From: an uncultured Bacilli bacterium
GTDB lineage: Bacteria; Bacillota_I; Bacilli_A; RF39; UBA660
DNA: 64,000 bases
Direction of reading: 5' to 3'
NCBI GenBank assembly: GCA_934098395.1
Contig: CAKOOM010000004.1
Location: forward strand, 88,691 to 152,690
Part shown: positions 17,867 through 26,121 of the stretch, piece after piece
Position numbering within the stretch: the first letter of the stretch is position 1
How the letters are laid out: each line of letters opens with the position of its first letter
The notes under the pieces: generated by a model
The model's input: the letters and a program-made list of their open reading frames with translations, nothing else
What the model was told of the DNA's origin: nothing
Database searches by the model: none
Program-made: the position numbers and the translations under genes

Positions 17867-18887
17867 ATGATGGGTTTGTTGTAAATTGAAGATTAAAGGC
17901 TACATTTCCAACTGAAGCATTGTTTTCACAATCAACATCTTGACCCTCAATCCACATATATACTCGATATTTAGTAATACCTGTTTTTATATTAAAGATT
18001 TTTTTGTTATTTGTAAAATCTTTTTCAGTGTAATAGTCTACATTAACTCTAGAAAAGTATGCTGGATAAATATTACTGTTAGCTGTTGTAGGGGTTATAC
18101 CTTGATATTCATTTATTTCTTGCGAGATACCATCGTATGATATTTGAGTGCCATTTTCTGAGGTAATGATATTATAGGTATTTTTTGCATTAGCAACACC
18201 ATTTATTGTATGTGAATTATAATTTGGTTCCCATATATAAATATTATCTGTTGTATTTGTAAGTAATTGCTGAATAGTTGTAATATTTGTTCCATTTGGA
18301 ACATTTCCTTCTTCAATAAAAGCTATTCTGACAGCATTTTCTATTCCTACGGAATTTTCACCATTATAGGTAATATTTGATTCTTTTGTTAAATATAAAT
18401 CTGTAGTTGTGTTTGTTTTTAAAAATAGATCAAAGGCAATGAATTTTCCAGTACTTTCTTCATCAAATGATTCGGTTTCTATACTTCTTATTGCTGATAA
18501 TATATAGTCACCATTATTATTTCCTTCAACTGAACCGTAAAACATTTTCAATTTTCCATTTTCTAAGGCTTTAATAGTTGATACAGGTTCTAGAGTTTTT
18601 GGAATTTGATTAATACTAGTTGGATATGTTTCTCTAGCTGTTTCAATATCAAGAACATTTATAGCACTCTTCCAAGATGTACCATCGGTAGATATTTCTA
18701 TTCCACCTTGTGCTCTAACATTTACATCTAGTAGATCAACTCTTGCCAATCTATTTGTTGTAAACCAAGCGTATGATGTGAAAGACAAGGAAATTGTAGT
18801 CATTAATAATAATATTAGTAAATAGAATATTCTGTTTTTCCGTTGTTGTTTTTTATTTCGTTTCTTTTTTGTTACTTTCTTACTCAT
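17865..18887 (-). CDS. TasA/camelysin-like secreted surface protein, 340 residues
   Basis: A clear paralogue of the protein at 4634. It has a basic start (MSKKVTKKKRNKKQQRKNR), a hydrophobic segment at about 20-41 and the junction TSYAWFTTNR. The mature start GIEISTDGTSWKSAI parallels GIQISADGTKWKSIL. The C-terminus YRVYMWIEGQDVDCEN is nearly identical between the two. The single Cys in that motif is conserved, so a metal, disulfide or crosslinking role is possible. The gene overlaps its upstream neighbour by 8 bp and so is co-translated with it. Confidence 0.75.
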   Translation of the reverse strand: MSKKVTKKKRNKKQQRKNRIFYLLILLLMTTISLSFTSYAWFTTNRLARVDLLDVNVRAQGGIEISTDGTSWKSAINVLDIETARETYPTSINQIPKTLEPVSTIKALENGKLKMFYGSVEGNNNGDYILSAIRSIETESFDEESTGKFIAFDLFLKTNTTTDLYLTKESNITYNGENSVGIENAVRIAFIEEGNVPNGTNITTIQQLLTNTTDNIYIWEPNYNSHTINGVANAKNTYNIITSENGTQISYDGISQEINEYQGITPTTANSNIYPAYFSRVNVDYYTEKDFTNNKKIFNIKTGITKYRVYMWIEGQDVDCENNASVGNVAFNLQFTTNPS

Positions 18888-19587
18888 TTATTGCCTCCCT
18901 ATATTCCTCTCTGATTTCCATATGCATCTTTATTTCACCACCAAGAATGGCATCAGTACAATCTGGATCATCACCCTCTAGCCAGATAACAATGGTAAAT
19001 TTATCGATGTCTCCAGGAGCAAAAGCTTTTCTTTGTTCTAGAACTGCTGTTGTTTTATCATAAAAGGCTTTTGTTCCTTCTTCTTCTTTGTTTGTGTATG
19101 AATTTTTTTTAGCATATACAGTTTTTTCGTTGTTATGATATACCATAACTCTTGTTGCTTCATCAACGTTTTTAATGGCATCATCAATAATGATTGAATA
19201 CCAATAATTAATTGTTTCTTTCCCATCATTTTCTATATAGAAGGTATATGCAATGTAGTTTTCACCATTATGAGAACCTTCAGCTTCATTAGCAATGTTT
19301 GCTGGCAACCAATTTATTGAGATGTTATCCATAAAATCTAATTTATTAGCTGCTAATTTTCTTTTTCCTTCTTTTAATTCGGAATCTTCATATATAATTA
19401 TTTGATTATCTAAAGCTAATCTTTTATCTAATGTTATTGTAAAACTTCCACCATTATAGATAATACTTAGGATTATAAATGATAATGTTAGGATTAATAA
19501 AATTATAGTAAGTGCTATTTTTGTTTTACTATATCTTTTTTTACGATTAGATAGAGTTTTAGCTTTTACAATTACTTCTTTAGCCAT
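18880..19587 (-). CDS. Exported TasA-like protein, 235 residues, with EGDDPDC motif
   Basis: The start is set at the ATG at 19587 behind AAGGGTGTAAAA; the longer reading lacks a ribosome site. A basic N-terminus and one hydrophobic segment at about 24-46 (IALTIILLILTLSFIILSII) precede a beta-rich domain. Near the C-terminus, IVIWLEGDDPDCTD matches the EGQDVDC motif of the two larger TasA-like proteins. It lacks the usual aromatic junction after the signal, so it may stay membrane-anchored. It is the first gene of a two-gene unit with the 340-residue protein. Confidence 0.65.
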   Translation of the reverse strand: MAKEVIVKAKTLSNRKKRYSKTKIALTIILLILTLSFIILSIIYNGGSFTITLDKRLALDNQIIIYEDSELKEGKRKLAANKLDFMDNISINWLPANIANEAEGSHNGENYIAYTFYIENDGKETINYWYSIIIDDAIKNVDEATRVMVYHNNEKTVYAKKNSYTNKEEEGTKAFYDKTTAVLEQRKAFAPGDIDKFTIVIWLEGDDPDCTDAILGGEIKMHMEIREEYREAINE

Positions 19588-19609
19588 TTTTACACCCTTT
19601 ACTATTTTA

Positions 19610-19638
19610 ATTTTAGCATAGGGAGGGGGTTTCAACAA
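19610..19638 (-). promoter_or_regulatory. Promoter of the two-gene TasA-like unit (19587 to 17865)
   Basis: TTGTTG (19633-19638), a 17-bp spacer and TAAAAT (19610-19615) with extended TGC on the minus strand; TAGTA lies five bases after the -10. The spacer contains an unusual run of C on this strand (19621-19630), rare in so AT-rich a genome. Confidence 0.55.
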
Positions 19639-19692
19639 TAAAAAACAGGTGCTTTACACTAAAGTTATACATTATATGTATAAATAAATGAA

Positions 19693-19721
19693 TTGCATAT
19701 TAATAGTCATTATGATATAAT
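19693..19721 (+). promoter_or_regulatory. Promoter of the plus-strand TasA-like gene
   Basis: TTGCAT (19693-19698), a 17-bp spacer and TATAAT (19716-19721) with extended TGA. TTTTAGTATA follows directly, carrying the shared TAGTA. Confidence 0.75.
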
Positions 19722-19744
19722 TTTTAGTATAGAGAGAGGTTTAT

Positions 19745-20326
19745 ATGAAGAAGAAATACATTATTATACTTTTATTTATTTCACTTTGTTTATGTTTATT
19801 CTTTATTCAGGATTCTTTTGCTAAGTATTTAACTAGTGCTAGCGAAACTGCCAATATGAATATTGCTAGATGGAAAATCATTGTAAATAATAAAGATATT
19901 CGTGACAATAGTAGTTCTTCGGCAATAATTAGTCCGGTATTTTTAGGAAATGATAATGTTGCAAGCGATATAATTGCTCCGGGTAGTGAGGGGTATTTTG
20001 ATTTGATAATTGATGCTAAAGCGGCGGACGTTTCTTTTAAATATAAGATTGATATAACTACTGATGAAAACAGTGCAGTTAAGGATATAATTGCAGTTAA
20101 GTATAAAATTAATAATGGAGAAGAAATTCTTTTTACTGGTGGTAATCAAACTATTGAAAAGAGTGTTTTGCATAGCGATAATACTGATGTAATTAATATT
20201 CGGGTATATATTAAATGGAATGATGGTGATGGCTCAGAAATGGATAATAGTGCGGATACGGCGGCGACGCAAAATAAGGTTGGAGCTGTCTTGAAGGTTA
20301 ATATGAATTTTACTCAGTTAGTATAA
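19745..20326 (+). CDS. Small TasA/camelysin-like exported protein, 193 residues
   Basis: The signal segment at residues 4-24 ends in DSFAKYLTSASETANMNIARWKI, a SipW-type cleavage region. Two motifs (IIAPGSEGYFDLIID and INIRVYIKWND) match the protein at 7002 and mark it as a paralogue. It is the only surface-cluster gene on the plus strand. It has its own strong promoter and shares a bidirectional terminator with the convergent operon, so it may be expressed separately, for example as a minor or tip subunit (inference). Confidence 0.75.
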   Translation: MKKKYIIILLFISLCLCLFFIQDSFAKYLTSASETANMNIARWKIIVNNKDIRDNSSSSAIISPVFLGNDNVASDIIAPGSEGYFDLIIDAKAADVSFKYKIDITTDENSAVKDIIAVKYKINNGEEILFTGGNQTIEKSVLHSDNTDVINIRVYIKWNDGDGSEMDNSADTAATQNKVGAVLKVNMNFTQLV

Positions 20327-20329
20327 AAA

Positions 20330-20357
20330 AATAATACTTCTTATAGGAGGTATTATT
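20330..20357. terminator. Bidirectional terminator between convergent surface genes
   Basis: The stem AATAATACTTCT with AGGAGGTATTATT (G-U pairs in the lower part) and a T-run on both sides. It serves the plus gene ending at 20326 and the minus operon ending at 20359. Confidence 0.8.
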
Positions 20358-20358
20358 T

Positions 20359-20949
20359 TTAGTTTAGCTGTACGGCAGATATTTTTATTACTAATACTAT
20401 GCTTGGTTTCCCAGGATTTGCTTGATGATAATTGTATGCAAGATTTCCCCAGTGGGTATCTTTTTCATCATCTCCAGATTCGTAGGGCCATGAGACTGTA
20501 ATATTAATTTTCTCTTCACCATTTGGTTCAATTATACTATTTGTAGATGATATTTCAATGGTAAATGGATAATTGTTTTTTAAGTAATTTAATATATCTT
20601 CATTGCTATAATTATAGTTAACTAAGTTGTCTCCAAGGATATTAGTACTTACAACTTCATAGGTTATTTGAGCCTTTGATTCACCACTATTTGCAGCTGT
20701 TAATGTTTGATTATAAGCATCCATTCCTGGATACAAAGAATCAATATTAATTTCTATTGTTTTTTCTACAACTTGTCCGTTAGCATCAAATGTTACATTC
20801 CATTCTCTTACTTTAGCACTAATATTACTTGATACTTTTGTAGTATATATAAACCAAGCAAAGCTGTTGGATGCTAGAGCTATGGCAAGAAGAAATAATG
20901 TTTTCAATCTTACTTTTTTAAATATTTTTCTTCTTTTTGTTGTTTTCAT
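20359..20949 (-). CDS. Small TasA/camelysin-like exported protein, 196 residues
   Basis: A basic start (MKTTKRRKIFKKVRLK), a short hydrophobic stretch at about 17-31, then SNSFAWFIYTTKVSSNISAKVREWNVTF, a clear SipW-substrate signal. The mature region resembles camelysin: EINIDSLYPGMDAYNQTLTAANSGESKAQITYEV. It lies 7 bp after the active SipW gene, its probable processing enzyme. It is the last gene of the operon that starts at 26616. The ribosome site is AGTAGGTGATTT. Confidence 0.75.
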   Translation of the reverse strand: MKTTKRRKIFKKVRLKTLFLLAIALASNSFAWFIYTTKVSSNISAKVREWNVTFDANGQVVEKTIEINIDSLYPGMDAYNQTLTAANSGESKAQITYEVVSTNILGDNLVNYNYSNEDILNYLKNNYPFTIEISSTNSIIEPNGEEKINITVSWPYESGDDEKDTHWGNLAYNYHQANPGKPSIVLVIKISAVQLN

Positions 20950-20956
20950 AAATCAC

Positions 20957-21508
20957 CTACTTTTTGTGATCTTTTCGTTCTTCAACTATATCTATTACTT
21001 CCATTACTAAGAGAATAGCAAAGGGAACAAATATTACAAAATAGAAGCCATAAGCATTATTTACTATTTTACTTATAAAGCTTAGTAAATTACTTTTCAT
21101 AACTACTTTTCCTAGAATTTGTTCACTTGATACGACTGGATCTTCAGTATCATTAGCTATTCCTTTGGTGTGAAATATTTTATGTCCGCTTTCAATTCGG
21201 ATTATTTGGTGGGTTATTATTTTGTCAGCAAAATCTCCCTTATTTCCTAGGTACACGACATCATCTTTTACTTTTAATTCATCTGGAGATACATTTTTTG
21301 AGATTATCATATCTCCGACATTATACTTAGGAACCATACTTTCGGTTATTATGGTGTATATACTATAACCACCTAAAGATACTTTATTATCAGATATTCT
21401 TTGTATAAAAATTATACTGATAACTACGACGATAAACAATGATACTATTGCTTTTATAATCATTGTTAATATTTTTAATAATTTATTGTTCTTGATTTTT
21501 TCTATCAT
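20957..21508 (-). CDS. sipW: SipW-type signal peptidase I (active), second copy
   Basis: A 183-residue S26B signal peptidase. An N-terminal membrane helix at about 13-36 precedes the nucleophile Ser in TESMVPKYNVGD. The catalytic His is in IITHQIIRI, the Asp box is TKGIANDTEDP, and a C-terminal helix lies at about 152-170. All catalytic positions are kept, in contrast to the paralogues at 7597 and 26122. The start follows GGTGATAAA. It is preceded by the DUF2357-like gene and followed by its probable TasA-like substrate. Confidence 0.92.
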   Translation of the reverse strand: MIEKIKNNKLLKILTMIIKAIVSLFIVVVISIIFIQRISDNKVSLGGYSIYTIITESMVPKYNVGDMIISKNVSPDELKVKDDVVYLGNKGDFADKIITHQIIRIESGHKIFHTKGIANDTEDPVVSSEQILGKVVMKSNLLSFISKIVNNAYGFYFVIFVPFAILLVMEVIDIVEERKDHKK

Positions 21509-21519
21509 TTTATCACCAT

Positions 21520-22641
21520 CTATATTTTTAATTCTGCTATTTCTTCTAAATACTTATCAATATATTTTTTATATATCTTTTCTATTTGTTTTTCATTTAC
21601 TACTGTTTTATATTTAATAATACTATATTGTTTTCCAACTATTTCTTTTAGTTTTTCTTCGTCAATAGTTGAATCAAGATGCATGATTTTTTCTACCATG
21701 TTTCCAACTATTTTTTCTGATACTTCTTTTTTCTTTTCACTTGGAGTATCTTTTTTATTAATAGAGTCAAGAACAAGATAATCTAGTAGAAATGATTCAT
21801 CAATCATTTTTTTTATTTCGCCATTTTCTTGATAATCTTTATTCCCTTTTTCTTTTTGAATATCGTCTTCATAATGTTCTTGCATAAAATTCCATAGTTT
21901 TACAGCATACTGAAAGTTTACATTTTTAAGAATTACATTAGTTTTTTTAATCGGAGATGTTACTAAAGTTATATGAAGTTTATCGATACTTTGATAAACT
22001 GATGAGCATGTTAGAGCAGATATTTCGCCCTCTAATTTTTCGATTCTTTCAGACACACTTAAGCCAGAATCATCTTTTTGATTTTTTTGTTCGCTTAGTT
22101 TAGAATCTATCATCATTGAGATGCTGATATTTTCTTTGCCTAATTTACTAGAACCATTGTATTCCATTCTTTTATTATCTTTAAGCGACATTGATAAATT
22201 TGATATGTTTCTTTTTTTCTTTTCAATAAACATACGCATATTTTTAATTAAGCTGTATATAAAACGATTTTCATAAGTGTTAAAGCTCTCTTCTTTATTA
22301 ATATTTAATATTTTTGAAGGACGAACATCACCAGTCTTTTTATCTATGTCTTGAATTAAATTTGTGTTTTTTGACAGATGTTTAATGCTTTCTACGGTTA
22401 CTCTTTTAGCAAGCTCTACTTTAACAATATCTTCTTCATTAATAATAAATCTATTAGGATTTCTTAATATGTTGTCTAGATACTTTATTGTATCTTCCAT
22501 GATATCTAACCATTCAAAACTACTTTTTGTTTTATCAAAGCTAGTTACTACTCTTAAATTTGAATTAATATTTTCGTAAAAGTCTTTGTTTTTGCTATCG
22601 TTAGATTGTTCAAATAAATTTGTTATTTCAAGCTCTGTCAT
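21520..22641 (-). CDS. DUF2357/McrC-like partner protein, 373 residues
   Basis: A soluble, largely helical protein. SFNTYENRFIYSLIKNMRMFIEKKKR (about residues 115-140) resembles the ...ENRF(I/V)...L motif of DUF2357/McrC-like proteins that accompany McrB-type ATPases. I do not see a clear PD-(D/E)XK nuclease motif in the C-terminal half, which is Lys/Glu-rich. It lies 9 bp downstream of an McrB-like AAA gene, the usual gene pair order, but among secretion genes rather than restriction genes. It is probably an ATPase adaptor. The family call is by eye. Confidence 0.5.
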   Translation of the reverse strand: MTELEITNLFEQSNDSKNKDFYENINSNLRVVTSFDKTKSSFEWLDIMEDTIKYLDNILRNPNRFIINEEDIVKVELAKRVTVESIKHLSKNTNLIQDIDKKTGDVRPSKILNINKEESFNTYENRFIYSLIKNMRMFIEKKKRNISNLSMSLKDNKRMEYNGSSKLGKENISISMMIDSKLSEQKNQKDDSGLSVSERIEKLEGEISALTCSSVYQSIDKLHITLVTSPIKKTNVILKNVNFQYAVKLWNFMQEHYEDDIQKEKGNKDYQENGEIKKMIDESFLLDYLVLDSINKKDTPSEKKKEVSEKIVGNMVEKIMHLDSTIDEEKLKEIVGKQYSIIKYKTVVNEKQIEKIYKKYIDKYLEEIAELKI

Positions 22642-22650
22642 ATTTCCTCC

Positions 22651-24168
22651 TTATGTTAATTTTTTAAGTCTTAATAGATATTCTTCGCATTCTTTCATTT
22701 TTCCTTTACCGAATGTTTTATCTAAAAATTCGATATATCCATCTATTTCATCTCTGATATAAGATATATTTAATTGTTCAAATTTTCTTAATATTTTTCT
22801 GGCTATGAAATAGTCTACGCCATCTACTTCATCGCCACCGCAGCCAACGTATACAGGAACAAATTTTTTCATGTGAGCCACGATACGATTACCAAAAGCT
22901 ATACGGAAGTGTTTTATTACATAATCATCCATGTCATTTATTTTCTTTAGCGTTTCTTCGGATACGGGATGTTTTTCCATAGCTTCTTGAAATAATTTAT
23001 CTAGATAGCTGTAATTTATATCTTGAGCTTCAACATCTAGGGGTTCAAATACTTGACCTTTATCATTTATGTCTATTGGCATAGCTCTATCGTATACCTT
23101 ATCGGTTACCATAAATGTTGAGTCATCGTTATTGATTGTTCCAATATACCATACGTTAGGAGGAATTTGTAATTTTCCTTCTTTGATTTTCTTTGGGTCA
23201 TCTGGCCATGCACTTGATACGAGTTCTACGATCCATTCATCTTTATTAGGCATTTCTAGAATTGATAGCATTTCAGCAAAGTAATATTCGACTCTGGAAA
23301 TATTCATTTCATCTAGAATTACGGTGTAAATATCGTCGGTATATCCAGCTTGATATAATTCTTTTAAGACATCTGTTTCATTAAATTTTTTGGTAAATTC
23401 GTTGAAATATCCGAATAGTTCAGTACGATCTCTCCATGATGGTTGAACTGAAGCAACGCATGAGTCGTGTTTTAAGAATTTTCCCCAAGCATATGCTAGG
23501 GAAGTTTTACCGGTACCAGAGATACCTTGTAAAATTACTAGTTTTGTAGATGCTAAGGCTGATATAAATAATCTAATCATTTCAGGTTTATAATACAAAC
23601 CTAGATGTGATGCTGCAAAGTTTCTAAAATTATCTACCAATTCTTCTAGGTTAAAACTATTGTTGTAATTAGCGATTTTATAACTTGCATACTCATTATC
23701 AACTGTTGTAAGTTTTGGAAATCTACTTGATGTGGTGTCTGTTTGTTCTTCAGGTTCTTTTCCTTCTTCAATATCTTCATTTGGCTTAATTCCAAGATTA
23801 GATACCTTCATGGCTAAGATATTTTCTTTTTCTTCCATTAATGTAACTACTTGTTCGTTTAGATTTGAAACCTCTTCAAGAAGAGATTCTTGTTCAACGA
23901 TGGTTTTTCTAAAACGAATATATTTTCTAATTATGAAGTAAATAATAAATCCAATACCACAGAAAACTGCTAAGAGTGATAATATTGCAATAGCTACGAG
24001 TATCCATTCTGAAATGCCAAAGTCATCTTTATAAAAATTAACTATTGAGATATATTCTGGAATATTAAACATACTTATAATTCCGTCTTTTAATCCTTTA
24101 AAGAGAATTATTATTCCTGAGAAAAATTGTGATAAAAATTCATATAAGAATCTTAGAAATGTATCCAT
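22651..24168 (-). CDS. Membrane-anchored McrB-like AAA+ ATPase
   Basis: 505 residues. An amphipathic N-terminus (1-40) and one strong membrane helix at about 56-82 are followed by a coiled coil at about 88-118. The AAA domain has Walker A ISGTGKTS near residue 216, the McrB-type PSWRDRTELFGYFNEF near 240, Walker B VILDEMN near 284 followed by ISRVEYYFAEMLSILE, and sensor region GTINNDDSTFMVTDKVYDRAM near 343. These features belong to the McrB/MoxR-like AAA family. McrB proteins are normally soluble; the membrane anchor is unusual. It probably remodels or gates surface-protein export or assembly (inference). Confidence 0.8.
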   Translation of the reverse strand: MDTFLRFLYEFLSQFFSGIIILFKGLKDGIISMFNIPEYISIVNFYKDDFGISEWILVAIAILSLLAVFCGIGFIIYFIIRKYIRFRKTIVEQESLLEEVSNLNEQVVTLMEEKENILAMKVSNLGIKPNEDIEEGKEPEEQTDTTSSRFPKLTTVDNEYASYKIANYNNSFNLEELVDNFRNFAASHLGLYYKPEMIRLFISALASTKLVILQGISGTGKTSLAYAWGKFLKHDSCVASVQPSWRDRTELFGYFNEFTKKFNETDVLKELYQAGYTDDIYTVILDEMNISRVEYYFAEMLSILEMPNKDEWIVELVSSAWPDDPKKIKEGKLQIPPNVWYIGTINNDDSTFMVTDKVYDRAMPIDINDKGQVFEPLDVEAQDINYSYLDKLFQEAMEKHPVSEETLKKINDMDDYVIKHFRIAFGNRIVAHMKKFVPVYVGCGGDEVDGVDYFIARKILRKFEQLNISYIRDEIDGYIEFLDKTFGKGKMKECEEYLLRLKKLT

Positions 24169-24178
24169 ATTTCACCTA

Positions 24179-25156
24179 CTACTTTTTTATTATTATTTTT
24201 TCTTTTTCATAATCAAATGGTGTATCTTTATCTAAGATTATGTATGAGAAAATACTTAACCAAATTTTGCTTTTCTCTTGATAATCATATTTGTCATCTA
24301 AGACGACAGAAAATTTGTATCCATCTTTTATCATTGATTCGATAGATTCTTTATTATTTAAATAATTACTATAAGTTATATTCATTATGACATTATCTCT
24401 AGTAACCTCACTATTAATGGTATTTAGTAAACGAGTTGTTTTATCTTTTTTTTCTAAAATTGATAGTGGAAAATCTACAATATATTTAATATCATATATT
24501 CCTTTTATGGCATTAAGTAATAATTCTTTATTTACTAAATGATAGGTTATAAAAAGTTTATCTTCGTTAATAATTCCTTCATTGTATACTTTATTAATTG
24601 AGTAATCACTATATATTTTTGGAAAAGTCATTGTTGGTAGTAAATTAGCAAAGTAGACATTTGATTTATTTGTTTTAGTATTTGTAAGTATTAATTTTTC
24701 ATTTTTTAATGATTCGAGATATGTTTTTTTACGTTTGTTATCTTCTTTAACTACTGAGGTAAATTCTTTAGCAAAAGACTCTGAATATAGTTCAAAATTT
24801 TTAATTCTGAATTCTATAATATCATCAACGATTTTATCTAATGAGTTATATTCAAGAACATTATCAAAATAAATAATATACTTAAAAATTAGATATGTTT
24901 TTTTAGCTAATTCATTATATTTTTGATTGTCTGTTTGCATTAATTTTAATGCTTCATCTTTTAAATAGTAATTTATATTTAAACTATAATTTTTATATTT
25001 TGAATCATAATAATTATAATATCTAGTATTTATATATGTATTTAGTAAGGTATCAAATATTTCTTTGTTAAAGTTTTTCTCCATAATTATTTTTGTATAA
25101 TTGGTAATACTTTTTTTGACAAAATTTACATAATCATTAGAAATATTAGTTGCCAT
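24179..25156 (-). CDS. Unknown 325-residue protein in the surface operon
   Basis: No signal peptide or membrane helix is apparent. The first half is helical and Tyr/Asn/Lys-rich (LLNTYINTRYYNYYDSKYKN). The second half (about 165-325) looks alpha/beta, with strands such as KLFITYHLV, YIVDFPLSIL, NVIMNITYSNY and YKFSVVLDD. I recognise no family. It is 10 bp upstream of the McrB-like ATPase gene and 16 bp downstream of an exported protein gene, so it is co-transcribed and may be a third component of the ATPase complex. Confidence 0.7.
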   Translation of the reverse strand: MATNISNDYVNFVKKSITNYTKIIMEKNFNKEIFDTLLNTYINTRYYNYYDSKYKNYSLNINYYLKDEALKLMQTDNQKYNELAKKTYLIFKYIIYFDNVLEYNSLDKIVDDIIEFRIKNFELYSESFAKEFTSVVKEDNKRKKTYLESLKNEKLILTNTKTNKSNVYFANLLPTMTFPKIYSDYSINKVYNEGIINEDKLFITYHLVNKELLLNAIKGIYDIKYIVDFPLSILEKKDKTTRLLNTINSEVTRDNVIMNITYSNYLNNKESIESMIKDGYKFSVVLDDKYDYQEKSKIWLSIFSYIILDKDTPFDYEKEKIIIKK

Positions 25157-25172
25157 TATTTCACCTCACTTA

Positions 25173-26114
25173 TTAATGGACGTATGAGAATTCGACGATA
25201 GATTCATCATTGGTTATTGGATATGTATAGTCTTCGTTTGCTGATGCTTTATAAAATTTTACAGCTTTACTGGACTCTAAATTTATACGAAAACTGATAC
25301 TGTTGATGTATTCATGGCCGTCTATTAAAGTTGTCGTATAACTTTCAGCTTTTTGATAAGCATCGTTTGTCATATCTAGAATGACGATTTTAGGATCAAA
25401 TTTTAATGTTATTAATGGAAGAGCACATTTTGCTTTGTTTTCTTCAGATAGACTCATATATGTATTATAATCTATTCTTTGATCGACTTGATAATCATCA
25501 AAGGATTCTTTTACTAGGTAATAATCTGTTGTATTAGTTACACTTAGATTAAAATATGGCCTTCCAGGTACATCATCTATAGTATATGAGATACCAGGTA
25601 CACCTACTTTTAAGATAAAACGAGCACTTATTGTTTTTTTATAGGGACTAGTGCTACTGGCAGTTACTTCTATCCATACTTCATCGCCATTTCTCATTAC
25701 GCCGTCTGGAGTTATGGTAGCAGTAAAATAATCTGTTGTTCTTTCTGAATAGATTATTCCTTCATTTTTACTTACATTGCAAATGGCTTTTTTTGAGCAA
25801 ACATAACTAACTTCATAGGAAATGTCACTATTTGCATGCAATAAATTATTTTTGTTATTATTTAAATTTATGGTTACTTGGTACGGATCTACACCAGACC
25901 AATTATCTATTTGATATATTGCTCTTCCGGTTGTTAATTTATCACTATTAAAGTAGAAACTTTTACTAGCTAGATAGTAATCTTTTATATCATTATATAT
26001 ATATCTACCGTATGTTATACCAATGGTTATAATAGATAATCCGAGTATTATAAATAGTATTTTTCGCTTATTATTTATCTTTAAATTAATCTTTTTAAAT
26101 TTATTAATTTTCAT
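25173..26114 (-). CDS. Exported TasA-like/Ig-like surface protein, 313 residues
   Basis: A basic start, a hydrophobic segment at about 19-36 (ILFIILGLSIITIGITYG) and then YGRYIYNDIKDYYLASKSFYF, a SipW-type signal region. The exported part is beta-rich, with two probable Ig-like units: about 65-170 (YQVTINLNNN...ISYEVSY, with two nearby Cys in CSKKAIC) and about 175-300. It is followed by cytoplasmic genes and preceded by the pseudo-SipW gene, the arrangement also seen near 7002-8124. A larger fibre or anchor subunit is likely. Confidence 0.65.
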   Translation of the reverse strand: MKINKFKKINLKINNKRKILFIILGLSIITIGITYGRYIYNDIKDYYLASKSFYFNSDKLTTGRAIYQIDNWSGVDPYQVTINLNNNKNNLLHANSDISYEVSYVCSKKAICNVSKNEGIIYSERTTDYFTATITPDGVMRNGDEVWIEVTASSTSPYKKTISARFILKVGVPGISYTIDDVPGRPYFNLSVTNTTDYYLVKESFDDYQVDQRIDYNTYMSLSEENKAKCALPLITLKFDPKIVILDMTNDAYQKAESYTTTLIDGHEYINSISFRINLESSKAVKFYKASANEDYTYPITNDESIVEFSYVH

Positions 26115-26121
26115 ATAAGAC

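Noticed and set aside
21520..24168. A type IV McrBC restriction system or defence island
   Set aside because: The ATPase is membrane-anchored, the partner shows no clear nuclease site, and all neighbours are secretion genes.
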